Shown here piece by piece: positions 1-7,771 of a stretch of DNA of 64,000 nucleotides (position 1 is the stretch's first letter; every line of letters begins with the position of its first letter). Source of the stretch: JBEGHD01 sp049334165 (lineage in GTDB: Bacteria; Bacteroidota; Bacteroidia; Flavobacteriales_D; Sanyastnellaceae). The translations under genes and the position numbers were made by a program. Location of the stretch: assembly GCA_049334165.1 (NCBI GenBank), contig JBEGHD010000011.1. One strand, written 5' to 3'. Below the pieces are notes generated by a model. The model ran no database searches, was not told the origin of the DNA, and worked only from the letters and a program-made list of their open reading frames with translations.

Positions 1-31
1 CTTTGGCCGCTTATTAAACCGAGGAAGAAAA

Positions 32-1174
32 ATGAATTTTGACAGAAGCGAAAATCAAGAAATGATCGCCCAAATGGCGAAAGATTTTGCGGAGAAAGAA
101 ATCCGCCCACGCATGATGGAGTGGGACGAATCTCAAGAATTTCCTGTAGAGGTGTTCAAGAAAGCCGGTGAGCTTGGCCTCATGGGAGTGCTTGTGCCCG
201 AAGAATACAACGGTGCTGGACTCGGATACTTTGAGTATATCACAGTGATCGAGGAGATTGCAAAAGTGTGTGGCTCGATCGGGTTGAGTGTAGCAGCTCA
301 CAACAGCCTCTGCACAAATCATATTTTGCAGTTCGGTAACGAAGAGCAGAAGAAAAAATATTTACCAAAGCTCGCTACTGCCGAATATATCGGTGCCTGG
401 GGCTTGACAGAAGCAAACACAGGTTCGGACGCTATGCGAATGAAATGCACAGCTAAGAAAGACGGTGAGTACTGGGTGATCAACGGTGCCAAAAACTGGA
501 TCACTCACGGGATTTCCGGAGATGTTGCCGTTGTTCTTGTCCGCACGGGTGAGCCGCTCGATAGCAAAGGAATTTCGGCATTTGTTGTTGAGAGAGGAAC
601 AGAAGGCTTCAAAGCAGGTAAAAAAGAAAACAAGCTGGGCATGCGCGCTTCGGAAACAGCCGAGATGATTTTTGACAACTGCCGCGTTCACGAAAGTCAA
701 ATGTTGGGCAAAGAAGGAGACGGATTTGTTCAGGCCATGAAAATTCTCGATGGCGGAAGGATCTCTATCGGAGCGCTTGGTCTGGGAATAGCAAAAGGTG
801 CACTTGAGGCTTCTGTAAAATATTCTCAGGAACGTCACCAGTTTGGTAAGCCGATCAGCAGCTTCCAGGGTATTTCGTTCAAATTGGCTGATATGGCTAC
901 AGAGATTGAAGCATCGGAGCTTTTGCTTTACTATGCTGCCGATTTGAAAAACAAAAATCAGAAGGTGACAAAGATTTCGGCTATGGCCAAATATTACACT
1001 TCCGAAGTTGCAGTGAGATGCGCTACCGAGGGAGTTCAAATCCACGGAGGCTACGGTTACACCAAAGATTTCCCTGTAGAGAAGCACTATCGCGACTCTA
1101 AACTATGCACAATTGGAGAGGGAACTTCGGAAATTCAAAAACTTGTGATATCCAGAGAATTACTTAATGAGTAA
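32..1174 (+). CDS. acyl-CoA dehydrogenase
   Basis: Flavoprotein of 380 residues that oxidises acyl-CoA thioesters to trans-2-enoyl-CoA, feeding electrons to electron-transfer flavoprotein in fatty-acid or branched-chain amino-acid breakdown. The whole protein matches the short/medium-chain ACAD family: an N-terminal helical domain, a central beta domain containing WGLTEANTGSD and LGMRASET, and a C-terminal helical domain ending with GEGTSEIQKLVISREL. The glutamate of GEGTSE (about residue 363) sits where the catalytic base lies in short-chain and butyryl-CoA dehydrogenases. The length is normal and the ATG follows a GAGGAAGAAA purine-rich stretch. The chain-length specificity cannot be read from sequence. 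The gene stands alone before rpsU, which has its own promoter. Confidence 0.95.
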   Translation: MNFDRSENQEMIAQMAKDFAEKEIRPRMMEWDESQEFPVEVFKKAGELGLMGVLVPEEYNGAGLGYFEYITVIEEIAKVCGSIGLSVAAHNSLCTNHILQFGNEEQKKKYLPKLATAEYIGAWGLTEANTGSDAMRMKCTAKKDGEYWVINGAKNWITHGISGDVAVVLVRTGEPLDSKGISAFVVERGTEGFKAGKKENKLGMRASETAEMIFDNCRVHESQMLGKEGDGFVQAMKILDGGRISIGALGLGIAKGALEASVKYSQERHQFGKPISSFQGISFKLADMATEIEASELLLYYAADLKNKNQKVTKISAMAKYYTSEVAVRCATEGVQIHGGYGYTKDFPVEKHYRDSKLCTIGEGTSEIQKLVISRELLNE

Positions 1175-1178
1175 TTTA

Positions 1179-1211
1179 TTTGCGGAGAAAAAAGAAAAAT
1201 TCATACATTTG
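1179..1211 (+). promoter_or_regulatory. Bacteroidetes-type promoter of rpsU
   Basis: TTTG at 1179-1182 and TACATTTG at 1204-1211 are separated by 21 bases. This matches the Bacteroidetes primary sigma factor consensus (TTTG at -33, TAnnTTTG at -7). Transcription would begin near 1218, giving a short leader with a GGAGAG ribosome-binding site before rpsU. Confidence 0.75.
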
Positions 1212-1244
1212 CGCCCTTGCAATGAAAAATAGAAAAGGAGAGAT

Positions 1245-1433
1245 ATGCTAATCATACCAATTAAAGAGGGAGAGAACATCGAAAGAGCCCTCAAGAAGTT
1301 CAAAAAGAAATTTGAAAAAACAGGTGGGATGAAAGAAGTTAGAGCTCGTCAGCACTACACTAAGCCTTCTGTAGCACGTAGAGAGCAGTTGAAAAAAGCA
1401 ATCTACAGCAACCAGATGAAACAAGAAGAATAG
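1245..1433 (+). CDS. rpsU: 30S ribosomal protein S21
   Basis: Small basic protein of the 30S subunit (62 residues), close to the usual 60-70. It starts MLIIPIKEGENIERALKKFK and has the family pattern of a short N-terminal segment followed by Lys/Arg-rich helices (RRE, KKA). S21 sits near the anti-Shine-Dalgarno end of 16S rRNA on the platform and influences initiation. It has its own TTTG/TACATTTG promoter and is followed by a strong terminator at 1468-1507, so it is probably expressed mainly as a single-gene unit just upstream of the recombinase gene. Confidence 0.95.
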   Translation: MLIIPIKEGENIERALKKFKKKFEKTGGMKEVRARQHYTKPSVARREQLKKAIYSNQMKQEE

Positions 1434-1467
1434 GCCGGGGCCTCTCTCACTTTATAATAATATTTAA

Positions 1468-1507
1468 GGGCGAAAATTTGGATTAATCCGAATTTTCGCC
1501 CTTTTTT
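1468..1507 (+). terminator. rho-independent terminator after rpsU
   Basis: Nearly perfect inverted repeat (GGGCGAAAATT...AATTTTCGCCC, one G-U pair) with very little loop, followed by TTTTTT. It ends six bases before the xerC start codon, so xerC lies directly behind it and probably depends on read-through or on a promoter within this spacer. Confidence 0.85.
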
Positions 1508-1512
1508 ATTCA

Positions 1513-2397
1513 ATGAACTTTGATGACTTCCTCGATTATCTCGAATCCGAGAAAAGGTATTCTCCACACACTCTCGATGCTTATCGAAGAGACCTGATTC
1601 AATTTAAAGACTACATAGAGGTTTTCTATTCAGACATCAAACTGGAAGAAGTCTCACACCAGATCATCCGTTCATGGATGGCACTTATGATGGAAGAAGG
1701 CTTGTCGGCCCGAAGCGTCAATCGCAAGATTTCTACCCTCAGAAGTTTTTACAGATACTTGCAACTGCACGACCTGATTGACGTAAACCCAATGACAAAG
1801 GTGACAGGTCCAAAGATGAATAAGAAACTGCCCGTATTTGTCGAACAAAAGAGCATGGACAAGTTGTTCAGTTCCGATCTGTTTGAAGACGACTTCTCTG
1901 GGGTTCGCGATGAGCTCATGATTCTTTTGTTCTACGAGACTGGAGTTCGTCTTTCAGAGCTCATCAATTTGAAATCTTCTAACGTTAATTTTAGTCAAAA
2001 TCAGATCAAGGTTTTGGGTAAGAGAAATAAGGAGAGAATCATTCCTGTGCTGCCGGCTACCACCCGATTAATCACCGAATATTTAGAGTTGAAGGAAGGG
2101 TTGCAAACATCTGTAAACCATAGTGTTTTACTGGTCTCTGACAGCGGTCAAAAACTCAGTCAAAAACTTGTTTACGGTAAGGTTAATTTTTACCTTAGTC
2201 ATGTAACAACACTCAAGAAAAAAAGTCCGCATGTACTCAGGCACACATTTGCCACCCACATGCTCAACAACGGAGCAAAACTAAATTCTATTAAAGAACT
2301 ACTTGGTCACGCCAGTTTGGCTGCAACACAAGTTTACACACACAACACAATTGAACAGTTGAAGAATATTCATAAACAAACCCACCCAAAAGGGTAA
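1513..2397 (+). CDS. xerC: XerC/XerD-type tyrosine recombinase
   Basis: Site-specific recombinase of 294 residues, the usual length for Xer proteins, which resolve chromosome dimers at dif near division. The N-terminal SAM-like core-binding domain (about 1-85) begins FLDYLESEKRYSPHTLDAYRRDL. The catalytic domain carries the R-K-H-R-H-Y set: Arg about 146 (TGVRLSE), HVLRH about 240-244, His about 266 in LLGHASL and Tyr about 275 in VYTH. It sits in a housekeeping context (rpsU upstream, hpf 21 bases downstream), which argues for a chromosomal Xer protein rather than a phage or integron integrase. XerC versus XerD cannot be settled without the second paralog; the symbol is provisional. Confidence 0.88.
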   Translation: MNFDDFLDYLESEKRYSPHTLDAYRRDLIQFKDYIEVFYSDIKLEEVSHQIIRSWMALMMEEGLSARSVNRKISTLRSFYRYLQLHDLIDVNPMTKVTGPKMNKKLPVFVEQKSMDKLFSSDLFEDDFSGVRDELMILLFYETGVRLSELINLKSSNVNFSQNQIKVLGKRNKERIIPVLPATTRLITEYLELKEGLQTSVNHSVLLVSDSGQKLSQKLVYGKVNFYLSHVTTLKKKSPHVLRHTFATHMLNNGAKLNSIKELLGHASLAATQVYTHNTIEQLKNIHKQTHPKG

Positions 2398-2418
2398 TAA
2401 AAAATAGGAGGAACAGAT

Positions 2419-2721
2419 ATGCAACTACAAGTTCATTCAATCCATTTCGATGCCGACCGCAAGCTTTTAAACTTCATTGAAGAGAAGTTGAATAAGCTGG
2501 AAGTTTTTCACGATCAGATCATCTCAGCAGAAGTCTTTTTGAGGCTCGATAAATCCGAGAGCAACGAAAATAAATTGACAGAGATTAAAGTGTCGGTTCC
2601 GGGGAAAGATTTGTTTGCTAAAAAGCAATGCAAATCGTTTGAAGAATCTACAGATGAGGTAGTTGAAGCGCTGCGTAGGCAGATCAAGAAACACAAAGCC
2701 AAAACGGCTGCAAGAGCCTGA
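2419..2721 (+). CDS. hpf: short-form ribosome hibernation promoting factor (HPF/RaiA family)
   Basis: Protein of 100 residues of the sigma-54 modulation/S30EA family, which binds the 30S decoding region and helps store inactive ribosomes in slow growth. It begins MQLQVHSIHFDADRKLLNFI, with the family's alternating beta strands and two helices, and a basic C-terminus (RRQIKKHKAKTAARA). The length fits short HPF without the dimerisation domain of long HPF. A good ribosome-binding site (AGGAGG) lies just before the ATG. It follows xerC by 21 bases and is probably co-transcribed with it; transcription should stop at the hairpin 2798-2831. Confidence 0.9.
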   Translation: MQLQVHSIHFDADRKLLNFIEEKLNKLEVFHDQIISAEVFLRLDKSESNENKLTEIKVSVPGKDLFAKKQCKSFEESTDEVVEALRRQIKKHKAKTAARA

Positions 2722-2766
2722 CAGAAGTGGGAAGGAGAAAACAATTCAAAAAATAAATGAAATTGT

Positions 2767-2798
2767 TTTGTCGTAATTACTTTCCTTTTTTACATTTG
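2767..2798 (+). promoter_or_regulatory. promoter of the tRNA-tuf transcription unit
   Basis: TTTG (2767-2770) and TACATTTG (2791-2798), 20 bases apart, are a close match to the Bacteroidetes promoter consensus. It faces the four tRNAs and tuf. Its -7 element touches the left arm of the terminator hairpin 2798-2823. Confidence 0.75.
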
Positions 2799-2831
2799 CA
2801 CTCCTTTTGAAAGAAAGGGGTGCTTTTTTTT
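2798..2831 (+). terminator. rho-independent terminator after hpf
   Basis: GCACTCCTTT (2798-2807) pairs with AAAGGGGTGC (2814-2823), ten base pairs with one G-U, followed by eight T (2824-2831). It would stop transcripts from xerC-hpf. A transcript started at the overlapping promoter 2767-2798 would begin inside the left arm and so should escape termination. Confidence 0.75.
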
Positions 2832-2860
2832 GCACAGAGAAGTTCATTATTTAGTGAAAT

Positions 2861-2934
2861 GCCGGTGTAGCTCAGTTGGCCAGAGCAGCTGATTTGTAAT
2901 CAGCATGTCGGGGGTTCGAATCCCTCCACCGGCT
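2861..2934 (+). tRNA. tRNA-Thr (TGT)
   Basis: Seventy-four bases. The acceptor stem GCCGGTG/CACCGGC with T discriminator, the D arm, the anticodon loop TTTGTAA with anticodon TGT and the T arm GGTTCGAATC are all present. No encoded CCA. First of four tRNAs before tuf. Confidence 0.95.
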
Positions 2935-2947
2935 CATAATTTTGTAA

Positions 2948-3030
2948 GGGGAGATACTCAAGCGGCCAACGAGGACAGACTGTAAATCTGTTGGTATACA
3001 CCTTCGCAGGTTCGAATCCTGCTCTCCCCA
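2948..3030 (+). tRNA. tRNA-Tyr (GTA)
   Basis: Eighty-three bases with a long variable arm, as expected for bacterial tRNA-Tyr. Acceptor stem GGGGAGA/TCTCCCC, discriminator A, anticodon GTA in GACTGTAAATC, T loop GGTTCGAATCC. Confidence 0.95.
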
Positions 3031-3050
3031 CAAGTGAATTGAAATTAAAA

Positions 3051-3123
3051 GCGGGAGTAGCTCAGTTGGTAGAGCGTCAGCCTTCCAAGCTGAATGTCGC
3101 GAGTTCGAACCTCGTCTCCCGCT
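3051..3123 (+). tRNA. tRNA-Gly (TCC)
   Basis: Seventy-three bases with acceptor stem GCGGGAG/CTCCCGC, anticodon TCC in CCTTCCAAG and T arm GAGTTCGAACCTC. Confidence 0.95.
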
Positions 3124-3135
3124 CTTTTTTCTTTT

Positions 3136-3207
<72 letters not shown>

Positions 3208-3275
3208 CAAAGTTGAAAATGTTTCTTTCATTATTAATTCGAACAATAAAAAGGTAAAATTAAAATCAACTGGCT

Positions 3276-4463
3276 ATGGCTAAAGCAAATTTTGACCGTT
3301 CCAAACCGCACTTGAACATCGGTACTATCGGTCACGTAGACCATGGTAAAACCACCTTGACCGCTGCAATCACTGTTGTGTTGTCAGGATCAGGTCTTTC
3401 TGAGAGAAGAGATTTCGATACGATCGATAACGCTCCTGAGGAGAAAGAAAGGGGTATTACCATCAATACTGCTCACGTAGAATATCAAACAGATTCTAGA
3501 CACTACGCTCACGTAGACTGTCCAGGTCACGCTGACTATGTGAAAAACATGGTAACTGGTGCTGCTCAGATGGACGGTGCGATTTTGGTTGTTGCGGCCA
3601 CTGACGGTCCAATGCCACAAACTCGCGAGCACATCCTTCTTGGACGTCAGGTAGGTATTCCTCGTATCGTGGTATTCATGAATAAAGTAGACCTCGTAGA
3701 TGACGAAGAGCTTCTCGAGCTTGTAGAAATGGAAATCCGTGATCTCCTTTCATTCTACGATTACGATGGTGACAACACTCCAATCATCAGCGGTTCTGCA
3801 CTTGGTGCATTGAATGGTGAAGAGAAATGGGTGAAAACTGTTGAAGAGCTTATGGAAGCTGTTGACAGCTGGATCGAAATTCCACCTCGTGATAACGAGA
3901 AGCCATTCTTGATGTCAGTTGAGGACGTATTCTCAATCACTGGTCGTGGTACTGTTGCAACAGGACGTATCGAAGCTGGTGTAATCAACACAGGTGATGA
4001 AGTTGATATCGTTGGTATGCAAGAGCAGAAGATGAAGTCAACTGTTACCGGAGTTGAGATGTTCCGTAAGATCTTGGATCGCGGTGAAGCAGGTGACAAC
4101 GTTGGTCTTCTTCTCCGTGGAATCGAAAAAGAAGCAATTAAGCGTGGTATGGTGATTTCTGCCCCAGGTTCTATCACTCCTCACACTAAATTCAAAGCTG
4201 AAATTTATGTGTTGAAGAAAGATGAAGGTGGTCGTCACACTCCATTCCACAACAAATACAGACCTCAATTCTACTTCCGTACCACCGATGTAACAGGTGA
4301 AATTAACCTGGAAGAAGGACGCGAGATGGTAATGCCTGGTGACAACGTTTCAATTAACGTTGAATTGATCCAGCCAGTAGCGATGGACAAAGGTCTTCGC
4401 TTTGCAATCCGCGAAGGTGGCCGTACCGTAGGTGCAGGTCAGGTAACTGAAGTGATCGAGTAA
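3276..4463 (+). CDS. tuf: elongation factor Tu
   Basis: GTPase of 395 residues that delivers aminoacyl-tRNA to the ribosome. The G motifs are visible: GHVDHGKT (about residues 19-26), DCPGH (about 81-85), NKVDLVDD (about 136-143) and SGSALGAL. The beta-barrel domains 2 and 3 follow (GRGTVATGRIE, PQFYFRTTDVTG), ending EVIE. The start is MAKANFDRSKPHLNIGTIGH. It is transcribed with four upstream tRNAs, a common arrangement in Bacteroidetes, and is followed by a hairpin at 4491-4522 that separates it from tRNA-Trp and secE. Confidence 0.98.
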   Translation: MAKANFDRSKPHLNIGTIGHVDHGKTTLTAAITVVLSGSGLSERRDFDTIDNAPEEKERGITINTAHVEYQTDSRHYAHVDCPGHADYVKNMVTGAAQMDGAILVVAATDGPMPQTREHILLGRQVGIPRIVVFMNKVDLVDDEELLELVEMEIRDLLSFYDYDGDNTPIISGSALGALNGEEKWVKTVEELMEAVDSWIEIPPRDNEKPFLMSVEDVFSITGRGTVATGRIEAGVINTGDEVDIVGMQEQKMKSTVTGVEMFRKILDRGEAGDNVGLLLRGIEKEAIKRGMVISAPGSITPHTKFKAEIYVLKKDEGGRHTPFHNKYRPQFYFRTTDVTGEINLEEGREMVMPGDNVSINVELIQPVAMDKGLRFAIREGGRTVGAGQVTEVIE

Positions 4464-4490
4464 GATCGACAAGATAAAAAAGGATCTAAT

Positions 4491-4537
4491 GAAGGTGAAG
4501 CTGCTCGTCAGTCTTCGCCTTCATTTTCCTGTTTTTA
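4491..4537 (+). terminator. probable terminator after tuf
   Basis: GAAGGTGAAG (4491-4500) pairs with CTTCGCCTTC (4513-4522), ten pairs with one G-U, followed by the T-rich ATTTTCCTGTTTTT. It may be partial, because the downstream tRNA-Trp/secE block has no obvious promoter of its own. Confidence 0.7.
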
Positions 4538-4540
4538 CTT

Positions 4541-4613
4541 ACGGGTGTAGCTCAATTGGTAGAGTAGTGGTCTCCAAAACCATTGGTTGTGGGTTCGAGT
4601 CCTACCACCCGTG
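4541..4613 (+). tRNA. tRNA-Trp (CCA)
   Basis: Seventy-three bases with acceptor stem ACGGGTG/CACCCGT, anticodon loop CTCCAAA with anticodon CCA, T arm GGGTTCGAGTCC and discriminator G. It lies directly before secE, the conserved arrangement in many bacteria. Confidence 0.95.
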
Positions 4614-4628
4614 CTAATAAAAAATAAG

Positions 4629-4868
4629 ATGGCGAGTATTAAATCATATGTAGAGGAGTCCTACAACGAGTTGCTCCACAAAGTGACCTGGCCGAGCTGG
4701 AAAGAATTGCAGTCGAGCACAGTGTTGGTGTTTGTCGCTTCGTTGATCATTGCCGGACTGGTATTCCTTATGGATTACGTGTTTGGAGTAAGGACTATTG
4801 AGGCCGATGCTGAAGGCTTTCAGTGGAAAGGAATTCTCGGATATATCTACGATTTATTCATTAACTAA
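4629..4868 (+). CDS. secE: preprotein translocase subunit SecE
   Basis: Inner-membrane protein of 79 residues that clamps SecY in the Sec translocon. It has the SecE core: an amphipathic segment with the family signature KVTWPSWKELQSST followed by one membrane helix (about residues 30-50, VLVFVASLIIAGLVFLMDYV). The ATG at 4629 is chosen because an upstream extension would run through tRNA-Trp. The tail after the helix (VRTIEADAEGFQWKG) is slightly longer than in minimal SecE. It is followed 21 bases later by nusG, the universal secE-nusG pairing. Confidence 0.96.
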   Translation: MASIKSYVEESYNELLHKVTWPSWKELQSSTVLVFVASLIIAGLVFLMDYVFGVRTIEADAEGFQWKGILGYIYDLFIN

Positions 4869-4889
4869 TCCCGAATAACAAGGATTTCG

Positions 4890-5441
4890 ATGGCGGATGT
4901 AGAGAAAAAATGGTATGTAGTAAAAGCCATTAGCGGAAAAGAGAAAAAGGTTAAAGAGCACATTGAAAGTGAAATCAATGCCCTTGGACTCGGTGATTAT
5001 GTTGAGCAGGTTTTAATTCCTACCGAGAAGGTTTATCAGCTCAGAAATGGAAAGAAAATTTCGAAAGAGAGAAACTTCTTTCCGGGATACATTTTGATTG
5101 AAGCGAATCTGGTAGGTGAGATACCACACATCATTCGCAATGTCAACAATGTGATTGGATTCCTCGGTGCTGAGAAAAAAGGTGATCCGATGCCGCTAAG
5201 ACAATCGGAGATCAACCGAATTCTCGGAAAAGTGGATGAACTCGCTGAGACAGATGAAGAACTTAACGTTCCTTTCATTGTCGGTGAAACAGTCAAAGTA
5301 ATTGACGGACCATTCAACAACTTCAACGGTGTAATCGAACACATCAACGAAGAGAAGAAGACATTGAAAGTGATGGTGAAAATATTTGGGCGAAAGACTC
5401 CTCTCGAGCTCAAGTATATGCAAGTAGAAAAAGAAAGTTAA
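4890..5441 (+). CDS. nusG: transcription termination/antitermination protein NusG
   Basis: Elongation factor of 183 residues that binds the RNA polymerase clamp and links it to Rho or to ribosomal protein S10. The NGN domain starts KKWYVVKAISGKEKKVKEHI and contains RNFFPGYILIEA. The C-terminal KOW domain begins VGETVKVIDGPFNNFNG (about residue 132) and ends with LELKYMQVEKES. Length and domain order are typical. It lies between secE and rplK in the conserved block. Confidence 0.97.
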   Translation: MADVEKKWYVVKAISGKEKKVKEHIESEINALGLGDYVEQVLIPTEKVYQLRNGKKISKERNFFPGYILIEANLVGEIPHIIRNVNNVIGFLGAEKKGDPMPLRQSEINRILGKVDELAETDEELNVPFIVGETVKVIDGPFNNFNGVIEHINEEKKTLKVMVKIFGRKTPLELKYMQVEKES

Positions 5442-5518
5442 AGATCTTGTTAATTGTACATTGTTTTTAGAATGCTTCCCCTTGTGCAATTTTCAGAAGT
5501 AGAAATAATATAAATAAA

Positions 5519-5956
5519 ATGGCTAAAGAAGTAAGCGCGATTATCAAGCTGCAAATTAGAGGAGGAGCCGCAAACCCTTCACCGCCAGTTGGTCCCGCAT
5601 TGGGTGCCAAAGGGGTGAATATCATGGAATTCTGCAAGCAATTTAACGGCAGAACCCAGGATAAAGCTGGTAAAGTACTACCAGTTGTGATTACGGTTTA
5701 CGGTGACAAGTCTTTTGACTTTATCATCAAAACTCCCCCCGCTGCTGTGCAACTGCTTGAGGCTTCGAAATCCAAAAAAGGATCTCCCGAGCCCAACAGA
5801 GTAAAGGTAGCTGCTGTATCCTGGGATCAGGTGAAGGCAATTGCAGAAGATAAAATGCCCGACCTGAACTGCTTTACTGTTGAGTCTGCCATGAACATGG
5901 TAGCAGGTACTGCACGAAGCATGGGCATTACAGTAAAAGGCCAACGTCCGTTTTAG
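5519..5956 (+). CDS. rplK: 50S ribosomal protein L11
   Basis: Protein of 145 residues at the GTPase-associated centre of the 50S subunit. The N-terminal domain has the proline-rich PSPPVGPALGAKGVNIMEFC and the C-terminal RNA-binding domain has KAIAEDKMPDLN and AGTARSMGITVKG. The length is normal. A 77-base gap separates it from nusG and 25 bases from rplA, with which it is surely co-transcribed. Confidence 0.98.
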   Translation: MAKEVSAIIKLQIRGGAANPSPPVGPALGAKGVNIMEFCKQFNGRTQDKAGKVLPVVITVYGDKSFDFIIKTPPAAVQLLEASKSKKGSPEPNRVKVAAVSWDQVKAIAEDKMPDLNCFTVESAMNMVAGTARSMGITVKGQRPF

Positions 5957-5981
5957 TCAGATCAAAATTGAGTAAATAACA

Positions 5982-6677
5982 ATGGGAAGATTAACCAAGA
6001 ACAGGAAAGCTTCTATTGAAAAGCACGACTTGGAAAAGTCATATGCTCTTTCAGAAGCATCTTCGATAGTAAAGGATATCACGAATGTGAAGTTCGATGC
6101 TACAGTAGACATCGCTGTTCGCCTTGGCGTAGATCCCAGAAAATCCAACCAGATGGTACGCGGAACCGTCTCTTTGCCCCACGGAACGGGTAAAGATGTA
6201 CGAGTACTTGTGCTTTGTAATCCTGACAAGGAAGAAGAAGCAAAAGAAGCGGGTGCTGACTACGTTGGGCTGGATGAGTATCTGACAAAAATCAAGGACG
6301 GATGGACCGATGTGGATGTAATTATTACCACTCCAAACGTAATGGGTAAAGTTGGTGCTTTGGGTAGAATCCTCGGACCTCGTGGTCTGATGCCGAACCC
6401 GAAGACCGGTACTGTTACAATGGATGTTGGAAAGGCTGTAGCTGACGTGAAAGCCGGTAAAATCGATTTCCGAGTAGATAAGTATGGAATTGTTCACGCG
6501 ACAGTAGGTAAAGTTTCTTTTGAAGCTGATAAACTTACTGACAACGCAAAAGAATTGATCCAGACTCTCGTGAAAATGAAGCCGGCTGCATCGAAAGGGG
6601 TTTATATCAGGAGCATTAGTCTCTCGAGTACAATGAGCCCTGGAGTGAATGTTGAACCCAAATCAGTTGCAAGCTAG
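5982..6677 (+). CDS. rplA: 50S ribosomal protein L1
   Basis: Protein of 231 residues forming the mobile L1 stalk near the E site, and in many bacteria the translational repressor of the rplK-rplA message. Family landmarks are VRLGVDPRKSNQMVRGTVSL, the glycine-rich LGRILGPRGLMPNPKTGTVT and KGVYIRSISLSSTMSPGV near the C-terminus. The first codons MGRLTKNRKAS fit the usual start. I did not identify an L1 operator in the rplK leader. Confidence 0.98.
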   Translation: MGRLTKNRKASIEKHDLEKSYALSEASSIVKDITNVKFDATVDIAVRLGVDPRKSNQMVRGTVSLPHGTGKDVRVLVLCNPDKEEEAKEAGADYVGLDEYLTKIKDGWTDVDVIITTPNVMGKVGALGRILGPRGLMPNPKTGTVTMDVGKAVADVKAGKIDFRVDKYGIVHATVGKVSFEADKLTDNAKELIQTLVKMKPAASKGVYIRSISLSSTMSPGVNVEPKSVAS

Positions 6678-6699
6678 TAGCTGAATAACGCATGACGAT

Positions 6700-7224
6700 A
6701 TGACTAGAGAAGAAAAAAATCAAATTGTTGCTCAGCTTTCAGAACAGCTTCAGGAGAACGACATGTTCTACCTTGCTGATACTTCTGAACTGGATGCGGA
6801 ATCTACTAGCAAACTGAGAAGAGAGTGCTTCAAAAAATCGATCAAGATGTCGGTTGTGAAAAACACACTTCTCAAGCGTGCTCTGGAAACAGTAGAAGGA
6901 AAAGACTTTAGTAGTTTCTATGAAATTCTAAGCGGTCCGACTTCAATCATGTTTACAGAGGTGGGTAATGCACCAGCTAAGCTGATCAAGGATTTTAGAA
7001 AAAAACACGAAAAGCCAGTTCTCAAAGGAGCGTTTATCGAGGAATCAATTTATCTCGGTGACGATCAGTTGACCATGCTCAGCGAGCTCAAGTCTAAAGA
7101 CGAGTTGCTCGGTGAAATTGTATCACTGCTTCAGTCTCCTGCCAAAAATGTTGTATCTGCTCTTAAATCGAGTGGAAGCACCGTTGCAGGATTGGTTAAA
7201 ACGCTTCAGGAAAGAGGCGAATAA
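6700..7224 (+). CDS. rplJ: 50S ribosomal protein L10
   Basis: Protein of 174 residues that anchors L7/L12 dimers to the 50S stalk base. It starts MTREEKNQIVAQLSEQL and contains the L10 signature (LRRECFKKSIKMSVVKNTLLKRA and SGPTSIMFTE) and a C-terminal helix for L7/L12 binding. It follows rplA by 22 bases and precedes rplL by 46. In many bacteria the L10-L12 complex represses this message; no leader structure was confirmed here. Confidence 0.97.
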   Translation: MTREEKNQIVAQLSEQLQENDMFYLADTSELDAESTSKLRRECFKKSIKMSVVKNTLLKRALETVEGKDFSSFYEILSGPTSIMFTEVGNAPAKLIKDFRKKHEKPVLKGAFIEESIYLGDDQLTMLSELKSKDELLGEIVSLLQSPAKNVVSALKSSGSTVAGLVKTLQERGE

Positions 7225-7270
7225 TTTTTAGAACAATTACAAAAACAAGAATCTTTTAAAACGAAATAAA

Positions 7271-7648
7271 ATGGCGGATTTGAAAGTAATGGCCGAAGAT
7301 CTAGTAAACCTCACAGTAAAAGAGGTGAACGAGTTGGCTGAAATTTTGAAAGAAGAATACGGAATCGAACCAGCTGCTGCTGCAGTTGCTGCTGCACCTG
7401 CTGCCGGTGGTGGCGAAGGCGCTGGAGGTGATGAACAAACCGAATTCGATGTAATTCTTAAAGCTCCAGGTGGATCTAAACTTGCTGTCGTAAAACTTGT
7501 TAAGGAACTTACAGGTTTGGGACTTAAAGAAGCAAAAGAGATCGTAGACAAAGCTCCTTCTCCAATCAAAGAAGGTGTCGCTAAAGACGAGGCTGACTCT
7601 TTGAAATCTCAACTAGAGGAAGCAGGAGCAGAAGTTGAGCTTAAGTAA
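7271..7648 (+). CDS. rplL: 50S ribosomal protein L7/L12
   Basis: Stalk protein of 125 residues that recruits translational GTPases. The N-terminal dimerisation helix (about 1-38) is followed by an Ala/Gly-rich hinge (AAAAVAAAPAAGGGEGAGG) and the conserved C-terminal domain (EFDVILKAPGGSKLAVVKLV, TGLGLKEAKEIVDKAP, IKEGVAKDEA). The gene is followed by a hairpin at 7671-7706 before rpoB. Confidence 0.98.
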   Translation: MADLKVMAEDLVNLTVKEVNELAEILKEEYGIEPAAAAVAAAPAAGGGEGAGGDEQTEFDVILKAPGGSKLAVVKLVKELTGLGLKEAKEIVDKAPSPIKEGVAKDEADSLKSQLEEAGAEVELK

Positions 7649-7670
7649 GAAAAAGCAACATATCTCTGAT

Positions 7671-7712
7671 GGTTTAGGCCTTAACCCAACGGTTCTGGCC
7701 TAAACCTATTTT
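7671..7712 (+). promoter_or_regulatory. rplL-rpoB intercistronic hairpin (candidate attenuator)
   Basis: GGTTTAGGCC (7671-7680) and GGCCTAAACC (7697-7706) form a perfect ten-pair stem with a 16-base loop, followed by TATTTT. It lies where enterobacteria carry the rplL-rpoB attenuator and processing site. The short T-run suggests partial termination or RNase processing rather than full stop. Function is inferred from position and structure only. Confidence 0.6.
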
Positions 7713-7771
7713 CGCTTCAGCCTAATCGCACGTATTTCGCAATTGTTTGATTATCTATAATTTACAAGGCC

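Noticed and set aside
1513..2397. Tyrosine recombinase as a phage or integron integrase
   Set aside because: It lies between rpsU and hpf in a housekeeping setting, has Xer length and motifs and lacks the extra IntI domain; it is too far from the cassette-like patch to be its integrase.
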